A stretch of 64,000 nt of DNA from Microcoleus sp. EPA2 (lineage in GTDB: Bacteria > Cyanobacteriota > Cyanobacteriia > Cyanobacteriales > Microcoleaceae): positions 46,267 to 110,266 of the forward strand of contig JAHRFD010000011.1 in the NCBI GenBank assembly GCA_020882975.1, written 5' to 3'. The notes under the pieces are model-generated. The model had not been told where the DNA came from, did no database searches, and saw only the letters and a list, made by a program, of their open reading frames with translations. Numbering within the stretch: position 1 is the stretch's first letter; each line of letters begins with the position of its first letter. The translations under genes and the position numbers were made by a program. Below, piece by piece: positions 43,846 through 51,508 of this stretch.

Positions 43846-44424
43846 TTACAACAGGGAACAATTGCGCTTCAAAGCTTCTTCCAAGAGAGCATTGTACTGT
43901 TTTTCTTTGACAGTATAAGCCCCGAATCTTTCGAGGTGAGGATTGTTCATTTGAGCGTCGAATAGTAGATAATATCGATCGCGCAATCTCTCTACCAATT
44001 TCACCATCGCTACCTTAGAACCTTCTGGAATTCGATAAAACATCGATTCGCCAATAAAAGCGCCGCCTATAGACAATCCGAGAATTCCCCCAGCCAATTC
44101 GTCACCATACCAAGTCTCGAAGCTGTAAGCCCAACCGGTCTGATACAAAGCCCAATATATCTGTTTGAGTTCTTGAGAAATCCAGGTAGTTTCGCGATCG
44201 GCACAACCCTCAACCACCGCTCTAAAATCGCGGTTTACAGCCACGGAAAACCGATTTTGATTTATTTGACGGCGGAGGGATTTAGGATAGGTAAAGCTTT
44301 CATCTAGGGGAATCAGCGCCCGCTGGCGGCTGGAATACCAGCCCAAACTATCTTCACCGTCATTTGCCATCAGGAAATAGCCTTGCGCGTATCCTTGTAT
44401 AATTGACTGTATATCATATTGCAT
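43846..44424 (-). CDS. aat: Leucyl/phenylalanyl-tRNA-protein transferase
   Basis: 192 residues, typical of cyanobacterial Aat. Visible motifs are FLMANDGEDSLGWYSS near the N-terminus, AYSFETWYGDELAGGILGLS in the middle and GGAFIGESMFYR, the core of the GNAT-like fold. It transfers Leu or Phe from tRNA to the N-terminus of proteins carrying Arg or Lys, marking them for ClpS/ClpAP-type degradation (N-degron pathway). It is cytoplasmic and stands alone here. Confidence 0.93.
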   Translation of the reverse strand: MQYDIQSIIQGYAQGYFLMANDGEDSLGWYSSRQRALIPLDESFTYPKSLRRQINQNRFSVAVNRDFRAVVEGCADRETTWISQELKQIYWALYQTGWAYSFETWYGDELAGGILGLSIGGAFIGESMFYRIPEGSKVAMVKLVERLRDRYYLLFDAQMNNPHLERFGAYTVKEKQYNALLEEALKRNCSLL

Positions 44425-44492
44425 AAATTTATCAGTTGTTTGTCAGTTGACCGTTAACCGCCAACATTAGCAATTAGGAATTAGGAATAACT

Positions 44493-44822
44493 ATGTCAGA
44501 ATCGATCGCACCCATCACCTTACCACCAGCCAAAAACCCAGAACAGGAAGGTGAATGGCTCCAACAAACACTGCTCGCATGGCTGGACTCTGAGTTTATC
44601 CCAGAACCTGCCAACCAGCAAATAGCCAAAAGAGCAGCCCAAATCTATGTCCGCCAACGCATGGAAGGCGAAAACGATGTGGGCAGTCTCGTAATTGCGA
44701 TCGTCACCGAAATGCAAGCCTATGATTTTTCTAAAAGCTTCTACGGCGAATTTGCGATCGCCAATGCCGTCAGCGACTTATTACTAGAAAGTCTGGGCAT
44801 CGATAAATGCTGCGGACAATGA
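44493..44822 (+). CDS. Conserved hypothetical protein
   Basis: 109 residues, acidic and helical. The order is a Pro-rich start, EGEWLQQTLLAWLDSEFIPE, then QIAKRAAQIYVRQRMEGEND and FYGEFAIANAVSDLLLESLG, with a CysCys pair near the C-terminus (DKCCGQ). It is probably a small helical cytoplasmic protein, seemingly widespread in cyanobacteria. Divergent from aat with 68 bases between. Function unknown to me. Confidence 0.8.
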   Translation: MSESIAPITLPPAKNPEQEGEWLQQTLLAWLDSEFIPEPANQQIAKRAAQIYVRQRMEGENDVGSLVIAIVTEMQAYDFSKSFYGEFAIANAVSDLLLESLGIDKCCGQ

Positions 44823-45015
44823 AGCAAGAAAGAGGAAAATTTAACTCAGAATCAGGAAACAAGAATCAACCCAAAACACAATCTTACCCATTAATTGATT
44901 GTGAGTTTTTTCTTCCTTCTTCGTACCCGCTTCTTGCGCAGTCGAAGAGTCGAAGGGCTTTCTTCCTTCTTCCTTCTTCACATCGATCTTCTTCCTTCTT
45001 CCTTCGTTCTTTCTA
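44823..45015. repeat. CTTCCTT-type low-complexity repeats
   Basis: Runs of CTTCCTTCTTCC (44905-45005) interleave with GTCGAAGAGTCGAAGGGC, a common cyanobacterial interspersed motif. It separates a rightward gene from leftward rpsN. Confidence 0.65.
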
Positions 45016-45318
45016 CTACCAGCTAGACTTAACTACACCGGGCAAAAGACCTTCGTGAGCCATTTCTCGCATCATGTTCCGAGACAGCCCGAAGTCACGA
45101 TAGTAACCTCTGGGACGACCAGTCGCCCAGCAGCGGTTACGCAAGCGAGTCCGCGAACTGCTGCGGGGTAGTTTTTGTAGTTCGCGGTGAATCGCCATTT
45201 TATCCATCTGATTCGCAGCTTGGTCGAACTGGTCTTTCAGGTCTGCGCGCTTGTCAGCGTACTTGTCTACGAGTCTTTGGCGTTTTTTCTCGCGCTCGAC
45301 CATGCTCTTTTTAGCCAT
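45016..45318 (-). CDS. rpsN: 30S ribosomal protein S14
   Basis: 100 residues, the long zinc-free S14 form. The C-terminal [20 protein letters not shown] followed by [11 protein letters not shown] is diagnostic, and the N-terminal [20 protein letters not shown] is the usual basic helix. It binds 16S rRNA in the small-subunit head near S3 and S10. It stands alone here rather than in a large ribosomal operon, as in other cyanobacteria. Confidence 0.97.
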   Translation of the reverse strand: MAKKSMVEREKKRQRLVDKYADKRADLKDQFDQAANQMDKMAIHRELQKLPRSSSRTRLRNRCWATGRPRGYYRDFGLSRNMMREMAHEGLLPGVVKSSW

Positions 45319-45458
45319 AATCTGTTGATATCCTTAGATAAATCACAATCTAGTATTATACTATGTTTTGGTAATTTTGGATGAATTTAAATAATTTAAC
45401 CGCAGAGAACGCTCCAGAACGCAGAGGAAGAGAGAAGACCGATCGATAAATTTTGACT

Positions 45459-46106
45459 CTATGAAACATTAGCAGAAGGACACAAATCTGCCAGTTCACA
45501 CACATCACAATTTGGATTTCTGGCATTACAAACCGCCCGACCATGATACACCAACCGAATCGACCAATTTTCCCAATCGGGCTGCGGTAACAAGAGCATC
45601 AAATCTCGCTCAATCCTGGCAGGATCTGGATGTTTGGTCAAGCCCAAGCGCTGACTTAATCGCTTGACATGAGTATCGACTGTCACGCCCATATGAATTC
45701 CAAAAGCGTGAGCGAGAACTACATTAGCCGTTTTGCGCGCCACTCCGGGTAATTCTAACAGCAATTCCATTGTCTGCGGGACTTGATTATTGAATTTATT
45801 GGCGATCGCCCAACAAGCACCTTTAATATTTTTAGCTTTATTCCGATAGAAACCAGTCGATCGCACTAAATTCTCCAATTCTTCCAAATCGGCATTCCCC
45901 AAAGCAATTGCATCGGGAAAACGCTCAAATAAAGCGGGTGTCACCAGATTAACTCGCGCATCCGTGCATTGAGCCGAAAGAATAGTCGCCACCAGCAACT
46001 GCACGGGAGTTTCGTAATCGAGAGTGCAAGGAGCCTCTGGATATAGGGATTTTAGGCGATTCAAAATTTCTAGCGATCGCTTTTTTAAACTTATTTTTTT
46101 AGTCAT
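45459..46106 (-). CDS. nth: Endonuclease III
   Basis: 215 residues. The helix-hairpin-helix is ELPGVARKTANVVLAHAFG with the catalytic Lys, and the catalytic Asp is in VTVDTHVKRLSQRLG. A C-terminal iron-sulfur cluster site, Cys-x6-Cys-x2-Cys-x5-Cys (CNARNPNCDVCELADLC), is intact. The enzyme is a DNA glycosylase/AP lyase that removes oxidised pyrimidines. It is encoded leftward, 72 bases after rseP with a heptamer repeat between. Confidence 0.97.
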   Translation of the reverse strand: MTKKISLKKRSLEILNRLKSLYPEAPCTLDYETPVQLLVATILSAQCTDARVNLVTPALFERFPDAIALGNADLEELENLVRSTGFYRNKAKNIKGACWAIANKFNNQVPQTMELLLELPGVARKTANVVLAHAFGIHMGVTVDTHVKRLSQRLGLTKHPDPARIERDLMLLLPQPDWENWSIRLVYHGRAVCNARNPNCDVCELADLCPSANVS

Positions 46107-46178
46107 TTGTTATTAGTTATTAGTTATTAGTTATTAGTTGTTTTATCCCGAAAACCAATAACTAATAACTAATAATTA
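46107..46178. repeat. TTAGTTA heptamer repeats in inverted pair
   Basis: TAGTTATTAGTTATTAG and AATAACTAATAACTAAT flank TTTTATCCCG, so the transcript can fold into a long AT hairpin between rseP and nth. The heptamer family recurs at 47505-47555, 61865-61950 and inside menE. Confidence 0.75.
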
Positions 46179-47273
46179 TTATTGCCTTAAAAAGCTAAAA
46201 TCTATCCCAGCCAAATTAGCTGTGTCCCGAATAATCAAGAAAATTCCCAAACCCAGCAACAGCACCAAACCAGTCTGCATCACGTTTTCCTGAATACGGT
46301 TCGGCAAAGGTTTACCGCGCATTCCTTCGATTAACAGAAAAGCTAGCTGACCGCCATCCAAAGCAGGTAAAGGCAAGATATTAATCACAGCCAAATTGAT
46401 GCTAATTAGCACAGCATACTGAAACAAACTTGCTGCATCCGATCGCGCAATTCCTGCGCCCACCGCCACAATCGCTACTGGCCCGGATAACTTTTCAGCA
46501 GTCTGACTGAAATTACTCAATAATTGCCCGAAACCTTGAAAAGTCAGCACCACAATCCGCTCAAATTCAGCCGAGGCTTTAGTTAACGCCTCGACAATTC
46601 CGACTCGCTGCCGCACCACAGTACCATTGGAAGTTAGCTGCACCCCAATGCGACCTTTACCGTCAGGGGTTAATTCGGGAGTTACTGTTACTACAAATTT
46701 CTGTTCTTGACGCTGAATTTCCAAGGCTAGGGGTTGGTTGGGATGATTTTGGATTTCCGCGACTAAAGATTTGATGGCTTGGCTGGAAGCCCCCAATTCC
46801 TTACCGTCTACAGATAGAACTATGTCTCCCGATTTAATGCCGGCTTTGGCGGCGGCTGAACTGACTTCTAGCGCCACTTCTGGGACTTTAACTCCTGGTT
46901 GGTAGTCCATTGATGGGAGCCCGACAGTCCCAAATTGCACTACTAGCAGGAAGTAAGCAAAAATTAAGTTGGCAATTACCCCTGCACTAATGACGATCGC
47001 CCGATCGAGCACGGGCCGATTTTTGAGCAAATCCGGGTCATTTGGGGGGATAGTGCTTTCTGGATCGTCATCGGGAAAACCTACGAAACCTCCCAAGGGA
47101 AAGGCTCGGAGGGCGTATTCGGTTTCTGGGCCTTGGTATTTCCACAGGATGGGGCCGAAACCGATGGAAAAGCGGTTGACGTGGATGTGTTGCAGTCTCG
47201 CCGCCAGGAAGTGGCCGAGTTCGTGAACGACAATGAGGATACCTAAAACTGCGATCGCTGCCAAAACAGACAT
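46179..47273 (-). CDS. rseP: Site-2 membrane protease RseP (M50 family)
   Basis: 364 residues from the ATG at 47273; a TTG at 47285 is a less likely start. The first helix carries the zinc site HELGHFLAA (His/Glu/His), and the third ligand is in NILPLPALDGGQLAFLLIEG. A PDZ domain lies at about 125-205 (AAKAGIKSGDIVLSVDGKEL). The protease cleaves membrane-bound anti-sigma factors and signal-peptide remnants within the membrane. Cyanobacterial members are in plasma or thylakoid membranes. Downstream nth may be co-transcribed. Confidence 0.95.
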   Translation of the reverse strand: MSVLAAIAVLGILIVVHELGHFLAARLQHIHVNRFSIGFGPILWKYQGPETEYALRAFPLGGFVGFPDDDPESTIPPNDPDLLKNRPVLDRAIVISAGVIANLIFAYFLLVVQFGTVGLPSMDYQPGVKVPEVALEVSSAAAKAGIKSGDIVLSVDGKELGASSQAIKSLVAEIQNHPNQPLALEIQRQEQKFVVTVTPELTPDGKGRIGVQLTSNGTVVRQRVGIVEALTKASAEFERIVVLTFQGFGQLLSNFSQTAEKLSGPVAIVAVGAGIARSDAASLFQYAVLISINLAVINILPLPALDGGQLAFLLIEGMRGKPLPNRIQENVMQTGLVLLLGLGIFLIIRDTANLAGIDFSFLRQ

Positions 47274-47285
47274 GAAGGATTCCAA

Positions 47286-47560
47286 TTATGCTTTTATTTG
47301 ACTTTGATTTATTTTAATATCTTTTTTAATATCGGTGGCATGAGAGCGGCAATTTTCCATCACACTGGAAGATAGCATTTTCAGCTAAAGTCTCCTCCCG
47401 TGGGCCATCCGGCTGGTGTCGATTTTGGTCTCAAGGGCGATCGATCTACCAAATTAAAGATGAGTCACTACTCAGTTGCTGGTTTTTGGTATAATCATAA
47501 AGCACCAATAACTAATAACTAATAACCGATCGCTAATCACCCATAACTAATAACAATTTT
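47286..47560. other. Divergent promoter region of rseP and a membrane protease
   Basis: No gene. Contains an AATAACTAATAAC heptamer array at about 47505-47555, directly before the next gene's ribosome site region. Confidence 0.5.
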
Positions 47561-48238
47561 ATGAAAGAAACTTCTGTGAATATTATCGCTATTTCTATAT
47601 TTGCCATCACTGTTTCAATCTTATTAGGACCACTTTTCAATTTGCCAGAGGCCGTACCGGCGATCGCCACTTTTTGTCTTTTGGGCCTCGCCACCTTAGA
47701 TACTTTCCAGTGGCAAGGTCAAGGCGGGACAATTTTATTAGACTTGCTCGCGGGCACTTCCAAACAAAGGCGCGATCGCATCCTCCATCACGAAGCCGGA
47801 CACTTTCTAGTCGCACACCTATTAGGAATTCCCGTCACAGGCTACGCCCTCAACGCTTGGGAAGCATTTAAACAAGGCCAATCTGCCCAAGGAGGCGTTC
47901 GATTTGAAGACGAACAATTAGCCTTACAACTGCAAAATGGCACACTTTCCGCCCAACTTTTAGACCGATACTGCACCGTTTGGATGGCGGGAATAGTCGC
48001 TGAAAATTTTGTCTATGGTAATGCCGAAGGCGGAGCCGAAGACCGCACTAAAATTAATGCAATTTTCACACAACTCCGGCGTCCAAGTTCCGAAATTCAA
48101 CTCAAGCAAAACTGGGGTGCTCTCCAAGCTAAAAATCTCATCGAAAGCCATAAATTAGCCTACGAAGCTCTAGTTACAGCAATGGAAAAAAGAGCAACTA
48201 TAGAGGAATGTTATAGAATTATACAAGAAAATTTGTAA
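47561..48238 (+). CDS. FtsH-like membrane zinc metalloprotease without AAA domain
   Basis: 225 residues. Two N-terminal hydrophobic helices (about 5-27 and 32-48) are followed by the zinc motif HEAGHFLVAHLLG and a downstream region MAGIVAENFVYGNAEGGAED with the third-ligand Asp/Glu that is typical of the M41 peptidase domain of FtsH. The AAA ATPase module is absent, so this is the FtsH-like, ATPase-free family seen in cyanobacteria and plastids. It probably acts in thylakoid or plasma-membrane proteostasis. Divergent from rseP. Confidence 0.9.
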   Translation: MKETSVNIIAISIFAITVSILLGPLFNLPEAVPAIATFCLLGLATLDTFQWQGQGGTILLDLLAGTSKQRRDRILHHEAGHFLVAHLLGIPVTGYALNAWEAFKQGQSAQGGVRFEDEQLALQLQNGTLSAQLLDRYCTVWMAGIVAENFVYGNAEGGAEDRTKINAIFTQLRRPSSEIQLKQNWGALQAKNLIESHKLAYEALVTAMEKRATIEECYRIIQENL

Positions 48239-48270
48239 TCTTTGGGCCGCACCGTTAAACTCTACGTCAC

Positions 48271-48296
48271 AAAAAAGCAACCTTTACAGGCTGCTT
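48271..48296 (-). terminator. Rho-independent terminator for the gene at 48440
   Basis: On the minus strand, AAGCAGCC pairs with GGTTGCTT (one G-U pair, six-base loop) and is followed by TTTTTT. It is about 145 bases beyond the stop of the small leftward gene and could also stop convergent transcripts. Confidence 0.6.
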
Positions 48297-48439
48297 AGAG
48301 AAAAAAACCGTTGTTCAGTTACAGGAGAAAACTTTCAATCGAATTCAAATTACCGCTGCTGTAGTTACCGCCTATTTTCACCGTTTTTGGGATCTACCGT
48401 TGAATGACTTTGGATTCCGAACAAAATTGTCAATCCCGA

Positions 48440-48655
48440 TCAGAATGCTGCGGAAAATTCGTTGACGATTTTGACTTTGCCTTTTCTGACAGCCCGTAGC
48501 AAGCGGTTGACACAGCCTCTCTCTTCCTCATTCAGAGACTCGTCAAAGGTCGCCGCCATCAAACCGTAGCGATCGGCTAGAGTCAAAACACCTGTGTCGC
48601 TTACAGAAGCGAGGATTTCAGAGATAGCGCCGGGGAGGAGTTGTACGGGATTCAT
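48440..48655 (-). CDS. Small conserved hypothetical protein
   Basis: 71 residues. MNPVQLLPGAISEILASVSD, then LTLADRYGLMAATFDESLNE and CVNRLLRAVRKGKVKIVNEF. The compact helical pattern, with a hydrophobic first helix and a basic C-terminal helix, is seen in many cyanobacterial hypothetical proteins. Function unknown. No signal peptide. Confidence 0.75.
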   Translation of the reverse strand: MNPVQLLPGAISEILASVSDTGVLTLADRYGLMAATFDESLNEEERGCVNRLLRAVRKGKVKIVNEFSAAF

Positions 48656-48919
48656 GGCAGTAAGATTGAATTCGATATATACATCATCTCCGTATTTTCC
48701 GAAAACAGCGGTGACATTGATGAGGATAGGAAGGTGATTATTTTGGGTGCCGGCAAGTGATCCAAATAGAGTTTATTTGTGACTTGAGTCACAGCCTCAC
48801 CCATAGTGGCGGGCAATTCCACCCAACCCTCACCTTTGGGTAGGACTTGGGAATGACCGGGTTTAGTAAAATAATCGTTAATCCCTCAAACAGTTCAACT
48901 TTTACCCCCGGTACTCAAA

Positions 48920-49234
48920 ATGCTTGACTTTCTCAATCCCATATTAGGGCGCAAACCCGATCGCATGAAAGCCAACGTGGAAATCTACACATGGCAAACC
49001 TGTCCCTATTGTATCCGCGCCAAATCCTTGCTGTGGTGGAAAGGCGTAAATTACACCGAATACAAGATTGACGGCGACGAAGCAGCTAGAAATGCCATGG
49101 CTCAACGCGCCAACGGACGCCGCAGCGTGCCCCAAATTTTCATTAATAACCAACACGTCGGTGGCTGCGATGACATTCACAAACTTGATGCCGAAGGAAA
49201 CTTAGAGCCGCTGCTAGTTCAACCAGCAGTTTAA
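48920..49234 (+). CDS. grxC: Glutaredoxin 3
   Basis: 104 residues. Active site TCPYC (Cys28, Cys31) in VEIYTWQTCPYCIRAK, cis-Pro in RRSVPQIFINNQHVGGCDDI. It uses glutathione to reduce disulfides and protein-glutathione adducts in the cytoplasm. The first 15 residues (MLDFLNPILGRKPDR) are a common cyanobacterial extension; an ATG at 48965 would give the standard 89-residue form. It stands between a leftward gene and the convergent menD. Confidence 0.95.
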   Translation: MLDFLNPILGRKPDRMKANVEIYTWQTCPYCIRAKSLLWWKGVNYTEYKIDGDEAARNAMAQRANGRRSVPQIFINNQHVGGCDDIHKLDAEGNLEPLLVQPAV

Positions 49235-49244
49235 ATACAGTCCC

Positions 49245-49316
49245 TATCAGGTTCATAGTCAGGACTTTAGTCATTAAATTACCTAACAAAGGCATGAATG
49301 CTTGACTACGAACCTT
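49245..49316. repeat. Interspersed repeat between grxC and menD ends
   Basis: AGGTTCATAGTCAGGACTTTAGTC and TTGACTACGAACCT-like ends form an imperfect inverted repeat, related to the copies at 32792 and 54263. It overlaps the end of menD slightly and may serve as a bidirectional terminator. Confidence 0.6.
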
Positions 49317-51408
49317 GCGTAAATTTACTGAGATTATCTTGCCGCCATTTAGCATCTGTGCGTCTATTGGTTGCCAATTCTAAGACCCGAATCCCCCTAT
49401 TTGGCAACAAACTTAATTTTGCTTGGAACACTTCCCAATCGTCAATTATCTCGTGTTCCACACCATAGGTTGCACACAACTTAGCAAAGTTGATATCTTG
49501 CGGGGTGGCAAAAAACTCTTCAAAGGGTGGCTCGAATTTAGCAACGGGCAACATTTCAAAAATCCCACCGCCGTTGTTATTAATTAAAATAATTGTCAAA
49601 TGACCGACCAATTTATTTTTAATTAAAAAACCGTTGGTATCGTGCAAAAGTGCTAAGTCTCCTGTTAACATTATACAGCTTTGATTGCGGTGTGCAACTC
49701 CTAAAGCTGTTGATAATGTGCCGTCTATGCCATTAGCACCGCGATTGAAAAAAGGTTGGATTTCTAAGTTATTTGGCTGCCAGAAAAACTCTACATCTCT
49801 GACTGGCATACTGTTGGCAATAAATATCGGTGTGCCTGCTGGTAATATTTGGGAAAGCAGCCAGGAAACTTTGGGTTCAATTATGTTTTGAATTGCTGAT
49901 ATTTTTTGGTCTATTGCTTGTCTGACTTGGGTTTCGGTGTTGTGCCAAAGTTGGAGGTATTCGTTTGATTCAGAGGTGTTAACCCCCCCTAACCCCCCCT
50001 TGGTAAGGGGGGGGACTTGAGTTGATTGGGTATTGGTAAGGGGGGGGACTTGAGTTGATTGGGTATTGGTAAGGGGGGGGACTTGAGGGGAGATAACTGT
50101 TGCGAGATTTTCTGGGGAAATTCGCAGGTGGATGGTTCTGCCGTGTAGGGGATCGAAGTTGTGGTGGCTGGGATGGATTATATATCGTTTGGGTTGCGTT
50201 TTATCTAACCAGTTTCGCAGTTCTTTACTTGTGGGTAAGTCTCCGATTTGAATGGCTATTTCTGGGGTTAATTTATCTGCTAGTTCGCCGTTTCTCAGGA
50301 TTAAATCATAGGTGGAAATGAGATGGGGGTTGAGTTGAGCGTAGTTCCTGAGTGGGGATAGTCCTTCTGCTAAAACAGGCCAGTTTAAGGATTGGGAAAT
50401 TTGGGCGATCGCCCTACAATACTGTTCGGGAAATTGAGGCTGTGCAACTCCCGCAATAATTATCCCTCTGCTGCACTTTTGCCATTGTTCTATGGCACTT
50501 CCTACTCCCCCTTTTAACAAGGGGTGGCTGGGTTCTATGCCACTTCCTACCCCCCCTTTTAACAAGGGGTGGCTGGGTTCTATGCCACTTCCTACTCCCC
50601 CTCTTAACAAGGGGTGGCTGGGTTCTATGGCACTTCCTACTCCCCCCCTTAACAAGGGGTGGCTGGGTTCTATGCCACTTCCTACTCCCCCTTTTAACAA
50701 GGGGTGGCTGGGTTCTATGCCACTTCCTCTTCTTACTCCCCCCCTTAGCAAGGGGGGGCTGGGGGGGGTAGAAATTTCTCCTATAATAATCGGTTCTAAT
50801 CCTGCAAAGAAATCCTCCATATCAAATTGTGTTTCTAAAGCTTCTACAGCTATGTCTGAAACGGGTACAAGGGGGTCACGAAAGGGAATGTTGAGGTGAA
50901 CGGGGCCTGGAGTTGGAAATTGTGCCCGCTCCCAAGCATAGGCGATCGTCTGCCGCAAATAGCCTAACATTCCTAGGGACGTGGCAGGCATGGCTAATTC
51001 CGCTTGCCAGTTGGGATAGTTGCCGTAGATTTTCACTTGGTCGATCGCCTGTCCAGCATGGCAATCCCGCAGTTCGGGAGGTCGATCGGCTGTGAAGATT
51101 AGCAACGGAATTCGACTTTCTCTGGCTTCTATGATAGCAGGATAAAAGTTGGCGGCGGCGGTTCCAGATGTGCAAATGAGTGCGACGGGTAAACCGGATT
51201 TTTTGGCAATTCCTAATGCAAAAAAGCTGGCTGAACGTTCGTCGAGGACGGGAATACTTTCTATATTGTGATTTTGGGCAAAGGCGATTGTTAATGGTGC
51301 CGATCGCGAACCGGGACAAATGACAGCGGTAGTCAATCCCAGGCGCTGCAAAGTTTCTGCTAATATTGAAGACCAGAGAGTATTTGTATTCCGAAAATCT
51401 ATTGACAT
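49306..51408 (-). CDS. menD: SEPHCHC synthase MenD with in-frame repeat insertions
   Basis: 700 residues from the ATG at 51408 (MSIDFRNTNTLWSS, the usual start); an upstream ATG at 51477 adds 23. It condenses isochorismate with 2-oxoglutarate using thiamine diphosphate, the first committed step of phylloquinone synthesis. VICPGSRSAPLTIAFA, LDERSASFFALGIAK and CHAGQAIDQVKIYGN are the N-terminal sites; the ThDP motif is TGDLALLHDTNGFL with INNNGGGIFE. Normal members have about 580-600 residues. The excess is two repeat insertions: GSGIEPSHPLLKGGV (15 residues, several copies, DNA about 50491-50760) and QVPPLTNTQST (11 residues, three copies, DNA about 49981-50095). Both keep the frame. Divergent neighbours on the other side are menF and menA. 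Confidence 0.95.
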   Translation of the reverse strand: MSIDFRNTNTLWSSILAETLQRLGLTTAVICPGSRSAPLTIAFAQNHNIESIPVLDERSASFFALGIAKKSGLPVALICTSGTAAANFYPAIIEARESRIPLLIFTADRPPELRDCHAGQAIDQVKIYGNYPNWQAELAMPATSLGMLGYLRQTIAYAWERAQFPTPGPVHLNIPFRDPLVPVSDIAVEALETQFDMEDFFAGLEPIIIGEISTPPSPPLLRGGVRRGSGIEPSHPLLKGGVGSGIEPSHPLLRGGVGSAIEPSHPLLRGGVGSGIEPSHPLLKGGVGSGIEPSHPLLKGGVGSAIEQWQKCSRGIIIAGVAQPQFPEQYCRAIAQISQSLNWPVLAEGLSPLRNYAQLNPHLISTYDLILRNGELADKLTPEIAIQIGDLPTSKELRNWLDKTQPKRYIIHPSHHNFDPLHGRTIHLRISPENLATVISPQVPPLTNTQSTQVPPLTNTQSTQVPPLTKGGLGGVNTSESNEYLQLWHNTETQVRQAIDQKISAIQNIIEPKVSWLLSQILPAGTPIFIANSMPVRDVEFFWQPNNLEIQPFFNRGANGIDGTLSTALGVAHRNQSCIMLTGDLALLHDTNGFLIKNKLVGHLTIILINNNGGGIFEMLPVAKFEPPFEEFFATPQDINFAKLCATYGVEHEIIDDWEVFQAKLSLLPNRGIRVLELATNRRTDAKWRQDNLSKFTQGS
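49983..50092. repeat. menD: 33-bp in-frame tandem repeat inside menD
   Basis: GGTAAGGGGGGGGACTTGAG-type units start at 50002, 50035 and 50068, a period of exactly 33 bp (11 codons). The left edge CCCCCCTAACCCCCC matches the intergenic G/C-run repeat at 19767 and 33459. Confidence 0.85.
50491..50770. repeat. menD: 45-bp in-frame tandem repeat inside menD
   Basis: TATGCCACTTCCTACTCCCC-type units start at 50491, 50536, 50581, 50626, 50671 and 50716, a period of exactly 45 bp (15 codons). The flank at 50735-50770 is again the CCCCCCCTTAGCAAGGGGGGG hairpin repeat. Units differ at a few bases (T/C and G/C), and the protein alternates Ser-Gly/Ser-Ala and Lys/Arg. Confidence 0.9.
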
Positions 51409-51508
51409 TGCTAAATTTGAGTAGCTCAAGTCTGTATTGTGCTCAGATATTATACCCAAATAATTATCAAAATACATTTTTACTTACTATAACTAAATAA
51501 ACAATTAA

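Noticed and set aside
46107-46178. Heptamer arrays as possible CRISPR or origin iterons
   Set aside because: The same heptamers occur at several intergenic sites; this is the common short tandem repeat type of filamentous cyanobacteria.
50491-50770. CRISPR-like regular repeats in menD
   Set aside because: No unique spacers; units are contiguous, in frame and code for the protein.
50492-50899. 135-residue frame with LPTPPFNKGWLGSM repeats, opposite to menD
   Set aside because: It is the antisense reading of the 45-bp repeats in menD; no ribosome site and no independent support.
50876-51319. 147-residue frame overlapping menD
   Set aside because: Other-frame reading of a well supported enzyme.
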